Shown piece by piece: positions 25,598 to 34,684 of a DNA stretch of 64,000 nt. The stretch comes from Streptomyces sp. RKAG293 (GTDB lineage Bacteria > Actinomycetota > Actinomycetes > Streptomycetales > Streptomycetaceae), in assembly GCF_023701745.1 (NCBI RefSeq), contig NZ_JAJOZB010000001.1, positions 5,741,501 to 5,805,500 of the forward strand. Direction: 5' to 3'. The stretch's first letter is position 1. Each line of letters starts with the position of its first letter. The notes beneath the pieces were generated by a model. The model saw only the letters and a program-made list of their open reading frames with translations, was not told where the DNA came from and did no database searches. A program made the translations under genes and the position numbers.

Positions 25598-27673
25598 TTG
25601 AGTCGTGAAACTGACAGTTCGTCCTCCGGGAACCAGGGGGGTCGCGGCGGGGCCGCGTACCCGTCGGGGACCCCGCCGTACGGAACCCGCCCGTTTCCGT
25701 CGCTGCACCCGCAGGAGGGGTCGCAGGACGGCGACGCCACGCCCGAAGCGCCGGTGCCGCCGGCCGCCGAGGAGCCCAGGACCGAGACCACGATGACCAC
25801 CCGGATCCGGATCAACATCCCCGGATCCCGGCCGATTCCGCCGCTGGTCATGCGCACCCCCGTCGAGGACCGCACTCCCGCGGAACCGTCCGGCGACCCC
25901 GACCCGGGCCGCCCCGCTTCCAGTTGGAACGCCGTGCCGGGGCCGGCGCCCGCCGCCGAGCCGGCCGGGGAGCCGGAGCCGGACGAGGCCCCCGGGCCGG
26001 AGCGGACCAGCGACTGGTTCGCCCCCCGGAAGTCGTCGGCGGCCGCTCCCGCGCCGTCCCCCGCACCGGGTCCGACGCCGCCTCCGGCAGCGGACAGCAC
26101 CCAGCCGATCAACGTGGCGGGACTGCAGTTCCCCGACGACGGCCGCGACCCCCGGCCGGGGTCCCGTCCCGACGCCGGCGGCCGGCCGGCCGCCGGACAG
26201 CCGACGGCGGGCCCGTATCTGGCGCCGCCGATGGGCACACCGCTCGGCGGCGCGGGCTCCTTCCCCGGGAACGCGGACGACACCCCGTGGCCCGGCTCGA
26301 ACCCGCTGGCCCCGCAGGACCCGGCGTTCAGCGACCCGTCCTACCGTGATCCCGGCTTCGCCGACCCGGCGTTCAACGGCCCGCCGTTCGGGCCGGGCGG
26401 AGCGCCCGGCGAGGGCGACCGAACCATGCCATTCCCCGCCTACCAGCCGCCCGCCGGCCAGGGCCCGCAGGGACCGGCGGGACCGACCACCGGTCCGGTG
26501 ACCGGCGCCGCGCGGCTGCCCCTCGCGGGCCGGCCCGCCCCCGGCGTCCCCGGGCCCGGTGCTCCCGCCGCCCCGGGTGCTCCCGGTGGGCGCGTGTCGG
26601 GTGACACGCTGGTCAGCGGCATCCCGACGGTGCCCGCCGGCCCCAGGACGCCCAAGCCGCCGGCCGCCGGCGAGGACTCGTACCGCTTCGAGGCGGACAG
26701 CACGCCGGCGAAGCCCAAGGGCCGCTCCAAGGTGATATTGGCGGGTGGCCTCCTGGTCTTCCTCGCGGGCATCGCCTACGGCGCGGGTCTGCTGATGAAC
26801 CACGCGGAAGTGCCCAAGGGCACCACCGTCCTCGGTGTCGACATCGGCGGGAAGTCGCGCGACGAAGCCGTCAAGACGCTCGACGCGAAGCTCGGCAACC
26901 GCATCACGGCACCGATCAAGGTGAAGATCGGCGCCCGGACGCTGGAGCTCAAGCCCTCGGTGGCCGGCCTCTCCATCGACAACCTGGCCACCGTCCGTTC
27001 CGTCGCGCACACCGACTACAACCCGGTCTCGGTGATCGGCTCGCTCCTCGGCGGAGCGCGGCCGGCCGAACCGGTGCTGGTCGAGGACGACGAGAAGCTG
27101 AAGTCCGCGCTGCAGAACCTGTCGCAGCAGGCGGCCGGCGGATCCGGTGCCGAGGGCATGGTGAAGTTCGTCAGCGGCAAGGCCGTCGGCGTACCCGGCA
27201 GCCCGCGGCAGGCCGTCGACGTCAACGGCTCGATGAAGAAGGTCAGCGAGGCGTACCGGACCCGCGCCGAGACGGGCCGGGACCAGCCGGTGGAACTGAC
27301 CGCCACGACCGTGCAGCCGAAGGTCACCCAGGCCCAGATCGACGAGGCCATCGCCGGCTTCGGGAAGTCCGCGATGGCCGGGATCGTCACCGTGAAGGCC
27401 GACGGCTCGCACAAGGTCCCGTTCGGCCCGAACAAGTCGCTGCCCAAGTTCCTGACGATGGTCGCGGACGCCGACGGCAAGCTCCAGCCGTCCTTCGACC
27501 TGGCCGTCCTCAAGGACCTGTACGGCAAGGCGTTCAGCGGCGTGCTCATCGTGCGGGACAACGGCACGAAGACCGCCGTCACCCCGAAGGACGTCGCCGA
27601 CGCGATGCTGCCGGCGCTGAACTCGTCGGACCAGTCCAAGAAGACCGTGGTGATCCCGCACGTGGCGAAGTAG
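25598..27673 (+). CDS. Membrane-anchored protein with long disordered N-terminus and PG_binding_4-like repeats
   Basis: A 691-residue protein with a TTG start preceded by GGGAGAG. Residues 1 to about 370 are Pro/Gly/Ala-rich and probably disordered in the cytoplasm. One membrane helix follows at about 378-398 (VILAGGLLVFLAGIAYGAGLL), and the rest is extracellular. That part starts KGTTVLGVDIGGKSRDEAV, a pattern typical of the PG_binding_4/VanW-associated cell-wall domain, and appears to contain two such units (second near KAVGVPGSPRQAVDV). No catalytic L,D-transpeptidase cysteine motif is seen. Role: inferred envelope protein. Confidence 0.85.
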   Translation: MSRETDSSSSGNQGGRGGAAYPSGTPPYGTRPFPSLHPQEGSQDGDATPEAPVPPAAEEPRTETTMTTRIRINIPGSRPIPPLVMRTPVEDRTPAEPSGDPDPGRPASSWNAVPGPAPAAEPAGEPEPDEAPGPERTSDWFAPRKSSAAAPAPSPAPGPTPPPAADSTQPINVAGLQFPDDGRDPRPGSRPDAGGRPAAGQPTAGPYLAPPMGTPLGGAGSFPGNADDTPWPGSNPLAPQDPAFSDPSYRDPGFADPAFNGPPFGPGGAPGEGDRTMPFPAYQPPAGQGPQGPAGPTTGPVTGAARLPLAGRPAPGVPGPGAPAAPGAPGGRVSGDTLVSGIPTVPAGPRTPKPPAAGEDSYRFEADSTPAKPKGRSKVILAGGLLVFLAGIAYGAGLLMNHAEVPKGTTVLGVDIGGKSRDEAVKTLDAKLGNRITAPIKVKIGARTLELKPSVAGLSIDNLATVRSVAHTDYNPVSVIGSLLGGARPAEPVLVEDDEKLKSALQNLSQQAAGGSGAEGMVKFVSGKAVGVPGSPRQAVDVNGSMKKVSEAYRTRAETGRDQPVELTATTVQPKVTQAQIDEAIAGFGKSAMAGIVTVKADGSHKVPFGPNKSLPKFLTMVADADGKLQPSFDLAVLKDLYGKAFSGVLIVRDNGTKTAVTPKDVADAMLPALNSSDQSKKTVVIPHVAK

Positions 27674-27715
27674 CGCGAGGTCGTATCGTCCTGGCCCCCC
27701 GGCAGCGGTCCGGAT

Positions 27716-27731
27716 CATGACATCTGTCATG
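27716..27731. promoter_or_regulatory. 16-bp inverted repeat upstream of ABC exporter operon
   Basis: CATGACA-TC-TGTCATG, two perfect 7-base arms around two bases, lies 58 bases before the ATPase start codon. It has the size and symmetry of a NarL/DesR-type response-regulator site and is the obvious candidate target of the regulator at 33188-33826. Confidence 0.5.
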
Positions 27732-27789
27732 CGGAAGACACGATGTCCGGCACTGCCGGGAGGGCCCGCCGCTCGGCGAAGCTGATGCC

Positions 27790-28746
27790 ATGACCGCACC
27801 AGCCGTACAGACCGCGACCGACGGGCCCGCCACGGGCGAACCCGTGGTCGGCTTCAGCGGCGTGAACAAGAGCTTCGGCCCTGTGCACGCTGTCGCCGAC
27901 CTCACCCTGACCCTGCACCCCGGCGAGACCGTGGCGCTGCTCGGTCCCAACGGGGCCGGCAAGTCCTCGGCCCTCGATCTGCTCCTCGGGCTGCGCAACC
28001 CCGACTCCGGCAGCATCAAGGTGTTCGGCACCACCCCGGCGCAGGCCATCGCGCAGGGCCGGGTCGGCGCGATGCTGCAGAGCGGCGGCCTCATGGAGGA
28101 CGTGACGGTGCGGGAGATCATCTCCCTGGCCTGCGCGCTGCACCCGCGTGCCTACCCGGTGGACGAGGTGCTGGCCACCGCCGACATCACCGACATCGGC
28201 GACCGCAAGGTCAACAAGCTCTCCGGCGGCCAGGAGCAGCGGGTCCGCTTCGCGCTCGCCACCGCCGGCGACAACGATCTGATCGTGCTCGACGAGCCGA
28301 CCGTCGGGATGGACGTCACCGCCCGTCAGGCGTTCTGGGCGACGATGCGCCGCCGGGTCGACGAGGGCCGCACGGTGCTGTTCGCCACCCACTACCTGGA
28401 GGAGGCGGACGCGATCGCGGACCGCGTCCTGGTCCTGCACCGCGGCCGGCTCATCGCCGACGGCACCGCCGCCGAGATCAAGGCGCGGGCCGGTGCCCGC
28501 CGGATCACCTTCGACCTCCAGGGCGCGATCGACGAGCCCGCGCTCAGGGCGCTGCCGCACCTGGTGGGCGTCGAGGTGTCGGGGGCCACCGTCCGGATCC
28601 GTTCCGACGACGCCGACGCGACGATGCACGCGGTCTACGGCCTGGGGCTCTACCCCCGCAATCTCGAAGTCGCGGGCCTCGGCCTGGAGCAGGCGTTCCT
28701 CGCCATCACCGACGCAGCATCCGCCGAGGAGGCGGAAGAGCGATGA
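27790..28746 (+). CDS. ABC-2 exporter ATP-binding protein
   Basis: A 318-residue DrrA/CcmA-like ATPase that would energise export of a drug or lipid through the next gene product. Walker A is GPNGAGKSS near residue 56, signature LSGGQEQRVRFA, Walker B LIVLDEPTVGMD and H-loop ATHYLEE; a C-terminal regulatory region of about 90 residues follows. The signature carries an extra E (GGQEQR). It overlaps the permease gene by 4 bases. It begins a tightly packed set with permease and histidine kinase, typical of exporter units that sense their own substrate. Confidence 0.92.
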   Translation: MTAPAVQTATDGPATGEPVVGFSGVNKSFGPVHAVADLTLTLHPGETVALLGPNGAGKSSALDLLLGLRNPDSGSIKVFGTTPAQAIAQGRVGAMLQSGGLMEDVTVREIISLACALHPRAYPVDEVLATADITDIGDRKVNKLSGGQEQRVRFALATAGDNDLIVLDEPTVGMDVTARQAFWATMRRRVDEGRTVLFATHYLEEADAIADRVLVLHRGRLIADGTAAEIKARAGARRITFDLQGAIDEPALRALPHLVGVEVSGATVRIRSDDADATMHAVYGLGLYPRNLEVAGLGLEQAFLAITDAASAEEAEER

Positions 28747-29483
28747 AGACTCTGATCAAGCTGGAGATCCTGCGCGTCCTGCGCAACAAGAAGTTCATGT
28801 TCTTCTCGGTGATCTATCCGCCGCTGCTCTTCCTGATCATCACGGCCGGCACCGACCCCAAGGCGAAGCTGCCCGGCACGGACCTGTCGACGGTCGCGTA
28901 CTTCATGGTCGCGATGTCCGCGTTCGGCGCCATGACGGCGGTCCTGATGGGGAACGCGGAGCGGATCGCCCGGGAGCGCGAGAAGGGCTGGGTGCGCCAG
29001 CTGCGGCTGACCGCGCTGCCCGGCCGCGGCTACGTCACCGCGAAGATCGCCTCGGCGGCCACCATCAGCCTGCCGTCGATCCTGCTCGTCATGATCGTCG
29101 GCGCGGCCGTGAAGCAGGTGCGCCTGGACGCCTGGCAGTGGGTCGCGATCCTGCTGTGCAGCTGGGCCGGCAGCTTCGTCTTCGCGGCGCTCGGGGTGGC
29201 CATCGGCTATGTCGCGTCCGCCGATGTCGCCCGGCCGATCTCGATGATCGCCTACTTCGCGCTGGCGCTGCTGGGCGGCCTGTGGGTGCCCTTCACGTCC
29301 TTCCCGCAGTGGATGCAGAACATCGCCCAGTACCTGCCGGCCCGCCCCTACGCGTCGCTCGGCCAGGCCGTGGAGCTCGGGGACGCCCCGCATGTGAAGG
29401 ACATCGCCATCCTGCTGGTCTATCTGCTGGTCTTCGCGGGCGGCGCGGCGTACCTGTACCGCAAGGACACCCAGAAGGCGTGA
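28743..29483 (+). CDS. ABC-2 type exporter permease
   Basis: A 246-residue membrane subunit with six predicted helices (for example FFSVIYPPLLFLIITAG near residue 20, SMIAYFALALLGGLWVPF near 165 and IAILLVYLLVFAGGAAYLY near the end). The segment NAERIAREREKGWVRQLRLTALP matches the cytoplasmic coupling loop of ABC-2 permeases. ATGA overlap with the ATPase gene and only 4 bases to the kinase gene indicate one transcript. Confidence 0.92.
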   Translation: MKTLIKLEILRVLRNKKFMFFSVIYPPLLFLIITAGTDPKAKLPGTDLSTVAYFMVAMSAFGAMTAVLMGNAERIAREREKGWVRQLRLTALPGRGYVTAKIASAATISLPSILLVMIVGAAVKQVRLDAWQWVAILLCSWAGSFVFAALGVAIGYVASADVARPISMIAYFALALLGGLWVPFTSFPQWMQNIAQYLPARPYASLGQAVELGDAPHVKDIAILLVYLLVFAGGAAYLYRKDTQKA

Positions 29484-29487
29484 CACC

Positions 29488-30783
29488 GTGAAGCCCGTGA
29501 AGCCCGCGAAGCCCATGCAGTCCGCAGCCGGCGCCCGCGCCGGACGAGAGAACTGGTCGCCGTGGCGCGCGGAGCTGGAGGCCGCCGACTCCACCTCCAT
29601 GGGCCGCGTGCCGGAGACCCGCAGGCAGGCCGTGGTCAAGCTGCTGTGGATCGCCATCTGGATGCTCTACCTGGGCGCCCCGGTGGACGACCTGGTGCAC
29701 GGCGGCCACGGGACCCCGGTGGTGGTCCTGGCCTCGATGGGCCTCACGGGATTCGTCCTCGCCTATCTGTCGCTGGTCTTCCTGCGCACCAACACCGAGG
29801 AGCAGAAGCGCTGGGTGTACTGGGTGCTGTGCGCCCTCGCCGCGCTGGCGGCGCTCACCTCGGCCACCCTGGGCAAGCCCTGGCTGGTGCTCTTCGTCTA
29901 TGTCTCGGTGGCGTGCGGGGCTGTTCTGCCGCCGGCCCGGTCCCGGTGGCTGATCCCGGCCGCCACGGGAGCGCTCGCCCTCATCGGCTCCTTCGTCGAC
30001 ACCCAGCGGGACCTCTTTCCGGCGCTGCTGATCCCTTGCCTCCTCGGAGGGTTCGCGATGGTGGGCATCAGACAACTCGTCCAGACGATGCGGGAGCTGC
30101 GCGAGGCGCGGGAGACCGTGGCGCAGCTCGCCGCGACCGAGGAACGGCTGCGGCTCGCCCGTGATCTGCACGATCTGCTCGGCCACTCGCTGTCCCTGAT
30201 CACCCTCAAGAGCGAGCTGGCCGGCCGGATGCTCCCGGACCGTCCGGTGGACGCCGCGCAGCAGGTCGCCGACATCGAGAAGGTCAGCCGCCAGGCGCTC
30301 GTCGACGTCCGGGAGGCGGTGAGCGGCTACCGCCGCCCCACGCTGGCGACCGAACTGGCCGGTGCCCGTACCGCGCTGGCCGCCGCCGGCATCGCCGCCG
30401 ACCTCCCGGTGGAGCTGCCGCCCTCCGCGGCCGCGGAGGACGACACAGCGACCCCGCCGGCGCTCGCCCCGGACACCGAGGGCGCGCTGGCCTGGGCCCT
30501 CCGCGAGGCGATCACCAATGTCATCCGGCACAGCGGCGCCACCCGCTGCGTGATCACCCTCGCCGAGCGGTCCGACGACGGCGCCGGCACCGTCGTCCTC
30601 ACCGTGACGGACAACGGCCGCGGCCCCGCCGGCGGCCCCGGCAACGGCCTCTCCGGCCTGGAGGAGCGCCTGCTGCTCGCCGGCGGCAGCCTCACCACAG
30701 GACCGGCGGCGCCGACCGGCTTCACGCTCAGCGCGAGCGTGCCGCGCCGTACCCCCGTGGTGACGGTTCCGCCCCTCGCCTGA
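29488..30783 (+). CDS. DesK-like sensor histidine kinase
   Basis: A 431-residue membrane kinase (GTG start). About five to six helices occupy residues 48-200, with no extracellular sensor domain, as in DesK and LiaS-like sensors that feel membrane state. The HisKA_3 box ARDLHDLLGHSLSLI carries the phospho-acceptor His228; N-box EAITNVIRHS and G1 box VTDNGRG complete the ATP-binding domain. It is co-transcribed with the ABC-2 exporter. Its likely partner regulator lies 2.4 kb downstream at 33188-33826, separated by an MMPL gene. Confidence 0.9.
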   Translation: MKPVKPAKPMQSAAGARAGRENWSPWRAELEAADSTSMGRVPETRRQAVVKLLWIAIWMLYLGAPVDDLVHGGHGTPVVVLASMGLTGFVLAYLSLVFLRTNTEEQKRWVYWVLCALAALAALTSATLGKPWLVLFVYVSVACGAVLPPARSRWLIPAATGALALIGSFVDTQRDLFPALLIPCLLGGFAMVGIRQLVQTMRELREARETVAQLAATEERLRLARDLHDLLGHSLSLITLKSELAGRMLPDRPVDAAQQVADIEKVSRQALVDVREAVSGYRRPTLATELAGARTALAAAGIAADLPVELPPSAAAEDDTATPPALAPDTEGALAWALREAITNVIRHSGATRCVITLAERSDDGAGTVVLTVTDNGRGPAGGPGNGLSGLEERLLLAGGSLTTGPAAPTGFTLSASVPRRTPVVTVPPLA

Positions 30784-30932
30784 CCTGGTACGCGGCGGCG
30801 TCGCGCACCCCGTTCGGCCGTGTGCCGGTTTCCCTTGGAGCTTCCTCGGCTACCTATCACGAGCCGAAGGCCGCCTCGGCCGGCGCCGGTCCGCCGATCG
30901 CCGTACGCATCCCAGGGCTCCAGGGAGAACGC

Positions 30933-33161
30933 ATGGCTGCACGACGTGCCAAGAGCGCCGGACCGGGGCCCGGCTCCGAGCGGGCGGGAGCACTGCGCAG
31001 ACTCGGTGAATGGTGCGCCCGGCGTTTCGTCGTGGTCATCATCGTCTGGCTGGTCGCCCTGGCCGGGCTGCACGTCCTGCAGAACACCTTCGGCGGCACG
31101 TACTCGGACGACTTCTCGTTGCCGGGCACCCAGTCGAACACCGGCCAGCAGGTGCTCCAGAAGAACGCCCCGGCCTCCAGCGGCACCGCCGGCCAGGTGG
31201 TCATGCACGACGCGAAGGGCCCGTTGACCGGCGTCACGGACCAGATCAACCAGACCGTCGCCGCGCTCCAGAAGGTCCCGCACGTCACCTCGGTGGTGAA
31301 CCCGCTGCCGGCCTCGGCGTCCGCCCCGCCGACGGGTGCGATCTCCAAGGACGGGACGATCGGCTACATCACCGTCCGCTTCGACAAGAATCCCACGTCG
31401 ATCGGCGAATCCCTGGTCGACAACGTCGACGGCGCCGTCGCCTCCCTGCGGTCCGCGGGCATCGACGTCGAGTACGGCGGCCCGCTCGGCGAGGCCGCCC
31501 GGCCCGACACCAAGGACTTCACCAGCGAGGCCATCGGGTTCGCCGTCGCGGTGGTCGTCCTGCTGGTGGGCTTCGGCAGCGCCATCGCCGCCGGCCTGCC
31601 GCTGGTCAGCGCACTGATCGCGGTGATCGTCGGGCTGAGCTGTCTGAGCCTGCTGGCGGCGGCCTCCACCTTCGCGAGCGTCTCGCCGACCCTGGCCACG
31701 ATGATCGGGCTCGGCGTGGGCATCGACTACGCGCTGTTCCTGATCACCCGTTACCGCCAGCTCCTGATGGACGGCGACGATCCGCCCGTCGCGGCGGGCC
31801 GGGCGGTGGCCACCAGTGGCCGGGCGGTCCTGGTCTCCGGCTGCACGGTGATCGTCGCGCTGCTCGGCCTGTACGTGTCGCGGGTCAGCTTCATCGGCAA
31901 GCTGGGCGTGGCGGCGGGCGTCACCGTGGTCACAGCGGTGCTGGGCGCGCTCACCCTGGTCCCCGCGCTGCTCGGACTGATCGGCCGCCGGATCGACCGC
32001 TTCACCTTCCGCAAGCCCGTCGCGGAGGGCACCCAGGGCCTGGAGGGCGAGGCGCAGGGCGGCTGGCACCGGTACGCCCAGCGGGTGGAGCGCCGCCCCT
32101 GGTGGTTCCTGCTCGGCGGGGTGGTGGTGATCGCGGTCCTGGCGATCCCGCTGCTGTCGATCCGGCTCGGCCATATCGATGACGGCGCCGATCCGACCAG
32201 CTTCACCGACCGGCGGGCGTTCGACCTGATCAGCGAGGGCTTCGGGCCCGGTGCCAACGGTCCGCTGACCATCGTGGTCGACCAGACCGACGTACCGTCC
32301 GCCGACCGGGCGGCGCTGGCCACCTCGGTGCAGAAGGCGCTCACCGGCGTGCCCGGCGCGGCGAGCATCAGCCCGCCGCAGCCCACCAGCAACGGTCAGG
32401 TGCTGATCTCCACCGCGATCTCCGAGGTCGTTCCGCAGGCCGCGGGCACCACGGATCTGACCAACCACCTCGAGGACGACGTCCTGCCGAAGGCGGTGTC
32501 GGGCACCGCCGCCCGCACCTATCTGACGGGGACGACCGCCGCCCAGGTGGACTTCCTGGACCTCATCTCCGCACGGCTGCCGCTGATCATCGCGGTGGTG
32601 GTGGGGCTGGCCTTCATCATCATCCTGACCGTCTTCCGCGGGCTGCTGGTGGCGCTCAAGGCCGCCGTGCTCAACCTGCTGTCGATCGCCGCCTCGTACG
32701 GGGTGGTGGTCGCGGTGTTCCAGTGGGGCTGGGGCGGCCCGTCGCTCGGCGTCAACGGCACCGTCCCGATCGAGAGCTATGTGCCGATGATGATGTTCGC
32801 CATCGTCTTCGGGCTCAGCATGGACTACGAGGTGTTCCTGCTCTCCCGGGTGCACGAGGCCTGGGAGCGCACCCGGGACAGCAAGGGCAGCGTCGCGCAC
32901 GGTCTGGAGATCACCGCACGGGTGATCACCTGCGCCGCACTGATCATGGTGAGCGTCTTCGCCGCGTTCATCCTCAGCGACAACATCGTCATCAAGATGC
33001 TGGGTCTCGGCCTGTCGGTGAGCGTCCTGATCGACGCCACCATCGTCCGGCTGCTGCTGGTGCCGGCGGTCATGACGCTGCTCGGCCGGCACGCCTGGTG
33101 GATGCCGCGCTGGCTCGACCGGGTGCTGCCGCACGTGGACGCCGAAGGTACGGCGGCCTGA
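30933..33161 (+). CDS. MMPL/RND-superfamily transporter
   Basis: A 742-residue inner-membrane exporter with the duplicated MMPL layout: helix 1 near residues 29-47, a large external loop (about 50-210), five helices, a central cytoplasmic link, helix 7, a second external loop and five final helices. Family motifs include GVGIDYALFLITRYR in the first half and FGLSMDYEVFLLSRVHE in the second, whose Asp-Tyr pairs are the proton-relay signature. Such proteins export lipids or drugs using the proton gradient. The ATG at 30933 follows AGGGAGAA; earlier starts lack a site. It separates kinase and regulator genes. Confidence 0.92.
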   Translation: MAARRAKSAGPGPGSERAGALRRLGEWCARRFVVVIIVWLVALAGLHVLQNTFGGTYSDDFSLPGTQSNTGQQVLQKNAPASSGTAGQVVMHDAKGPLTGVTDQINQTVAALQKVPHVTSVVNPLPASASAPPTGAISKDGTIGYITVRFDKNPTSIGESLVDNVDGAVASLRSAGIDVEYGGPLGEAARPDTKDFTSEAIGFAVAVVVLLVGFGSAIAAGLPLVSALIAVIVGLSCLSLLAAASTFASVSPTLATMIGLGVGIDYALFLITRYRQLLMDGDDPPVAAGRAVATSGRAVLVSGCTVIVALLGLYVSRVSFIGKLGVAAGVTVVTAVLGALTLVPALLGLIGRRIDRFTFRKPVAEGTQGLEGEAQGGWHRYAQRVERRPWWFLLGGVVVIAVLAIPLLSIRLGHIDDGADPTSFTDRRAFDLISEGFGPGANGPLTIVVDQTDVPSADRAALATSVQKALTGVPGAASISPPQPTSNGQVLISTAISEVVPQAAGTTDLTNHLEDDVLPKAVSGTAARTYLTGTTAAQVDFLDLISARLPLIIAVVVGLAFIIILTVFRGLLVALKAAVLNLLSIAASYGVVVAVFQWGWGGPSLGVNGTVPIESYVPMMMFAIVFGLSMDYEVFLLSRVHEAWERTRDSKGSVAHGLEITARVITCAALIMVSVFAAFILSDNIVIKMLGLGLSVSVLIDATIVRLLLVPAVMTLLGRHAWWMPRWLDRVLPHVDAEGTAA

Positions 33162-33175
33162 CGGCGCGGCGGCCC

Positions 33176-33181
33176 TACTCT
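33176..33181 (+). promoter_or_regulatory. -10 element of leaderless response-regulator promoter
   Basis: TACTCT ends six bases before the ATG and there is no ribosome site. The regulator may therefore be transcribed from its own start as well as by read-through from the MMPL gene 26 bases upstream. Confidence 0.5.
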
Positions 33182-33187
33182 GGCCGT

Positions 33188-33826
33188 ATGACTGAGGCCA
33201 GCGGCGAGCCACCCGCACGGAACGTACGAGTCCTGCTCGCCGACGACCAGTCGATGGTGCGGGAAGCGCTGGCCACGCTGCTGGGCCTGGAGGACGACAT
33301 CGAGGTGGTCGCCCAGGTCGCCCGTGGCGACGAGGTGCTGGCGGCGGCCCGTGCCTACGCACCGGACGTGGCACTGCTCGATATCGAGATGCCCGGCCTG
33401 ACCGGGATCGAGGCGGCGGCGCAGCTGCGCAAGGCGCTGCCGGACATCAGGATCGTGATCGTCACGACGTTCGGCCGCCCCGGGTACCTGCGGCGCGCGA
33501 TGGAGTCCGGCGCCGAGGCGTTCCTCGTCAAGGACGCGCCGGCGTCCCAGCTGGCCGACGCGGTACGGCGGGTGCTGCGCGGGGAGCGGGTCATCGACCC
33601 GACGCTCGCGGCGGCGGCGCTGGCCGACGGGGCGGACCCGCTGACCGCCCGCGAGCGGGACGTGCTGCGGGCGGTGGCCGACGGTTCGGTGAACGCGGAG
33701 GTCGCACGGAGCCTGCTGCTGTCCGAGGGCACGGTCCGCAACTACCTCTCGACGGCGATCCAGAAGACGGGCGCCCGCAACCGGGCCGAAGCGGTGCGGA
33801 TCGCCCGCGAGAAGGGCTGGCTCTAG
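33188..33826 (+). CDS. NarL/DesR-family response regulator
   Basis: A 212-residue cytoplasmic transcription factor. The receiver domain (about 12-125) has the acidic pair DD at 19-20, phospho-acceptor Asp65 in LLDIEMPG, Thr in VTTF and Lys in LVKDAP. The LuxR-type helix-turn-helix domain occupies about 145-205 (LTARERDVLRAVADG...LLSEGTVRNYLSTAIQKTGARNR). Length and sequence are typical of DesR-like regulators that pair with HisKA_3 kinases such as the one at 29488-30783. The candidate binding site is the inverted repeat at 27716-27731. Confidence 0.9.
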   Translation: MTEASGEPPARNVRVLLADDQSMVREALATLLGLEDDIEVVAQVARGDEVLAAARAYAPDVALLDIEMPGLTGIEAAAQLRKALPDIRIVIVTTFGRPGYLRRAMESGAEAFLVKDAPASQLADAVRRVLRGERVIDPTLAAAALADGADPLTARERDVLRAVADGSVNAEVARSLLLSEGTVRNYLSTAIQKTGARNRAEAVRIAREKGWL

Positions 33827-33859
33827 GGCCCGTCGTCACAGCGGCGCCTGCCCGGCGGC

Positions 33860-34684
33860 TCAGTTCAGCAGCGCGCGCGCCGATCTGGCCTGTCCCTGGA
33901 TGGACTTCGCGGCCTCCGGGTCGATGATCTTCAGCATCTCCGCATAGGCCTCCATCTCGGCCGCACCCTGGAGGTAGTCACCGCGCCGTACGAGGAGCTG
34001 GGCGCGTTCGTAGCGCAGCCGGGCCGGGTGCCGGGGGAGCAGCAGGGCGAGCTCGACGGCCCACAGCTGCACGCCGATCTCCTCCGGCCGGGCGGCCGCC
34101 CAGGCGCGGATGTTGTTGAGCACCCGCAGCACGATGTCGAGCGGGTCGGCGGGCACCAGCATGTCCGGCGCCAGCGGGGCGCCGGTCGCGCCCGCGACGA
34201 GCAGCCCGGCGTCGTCGGAGTCGAGCACCCGGCCGCCGTGGAACGGGTCGGCGAGCACGAAGTGCCCGGCGGGATCGCCCAGGCCGACGACGAAATGGCC
34301 GGGCAGGGCCACTCCGTAGACGGGGGCGCCGGCCCGCCGGCCGACCTCGATCCAGACCACCGACAGCAGGATCGGCAGCCCGCGCCGCCGGCGCAGCACC
34401 TCGTGCAGCAGCGAGGACTCCAGCCGCCCGTAGTCGGCGGGCAGCCCGGCGAAGCCGCAGGTGCCGCCGAGGAGCGCGGACAGCGCGCGGGCCCAGTCGT
34501 CGGGCGTCGTGAGGCCGTAGGGCAGCATTCCGGCCAGCCGGTCGAGCTCGATCTGCGCCGCGTCCAGACCGGTCTGGCCGAACTCCGGACCGGCCTCCGC
34601 GCCGATCAGCAGACACAGCTCGGCGAGGTCGGGCCGCTCCTCGCGGGCCGCCTCCGCGAAGCGCTCACGCCACGGGCCCGTCAC
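33860..34684 (-). CDS. SirB1/transglutaminase-like family protein with TPR-like C-terminus
   Basis: A 274-residue cytoplasmic protein. Residues about 60-180 match the transglutaminase-like SirB1 core (LLHEVLRRRRGLPILLSVVWIEVGRR and GVALPGHFVVG with the conserved His), and the C-terminal 100 residues form helical repeats (RPARLRYERAQLLVRRGDYLQGAAEMEAY is the typical region). The thiol expected at the catalytic position is not evident, so enzyme activity is doubtful. The GTG at 34684 overlaps the GNAT stop codon by four bases, showing coupled translation. Function unknown. Confidence 0.85.
   Translation of the reverse strand: MTGPWRERFAEAAREERPDLAELCLLIGAEAGPEFGQTGLDAAQIELDRLAGMLPYGLTTPDDWARALSALLGGTCGFAGLPADYGRLESSLLHEVLRRRRGLPILLSVVWIEVGRRAGAPVYGVALPGHFVVGLGDPAGHFVLADPFHGGRVLDSDDAGLLVAGATGAPLAPDMLVPADPLDIVLRVLNNIRAWAAARPEEIGVQLWAVELALLLPRHPARLRYERAQLLVRRGDYLQGAAEMEAYAEMLKIIDPEAAKSIQGQARSARALLN

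Noticed and set aside
30327..33374. Long antisense open frames (for example 1015 codons) opposite the MMPL and kinase genes
   Set aside because: Such frames are routine in high-GC DNA and have Arg/His/Asp-rich composition without family motifs; the sense frames carry all expected domains.
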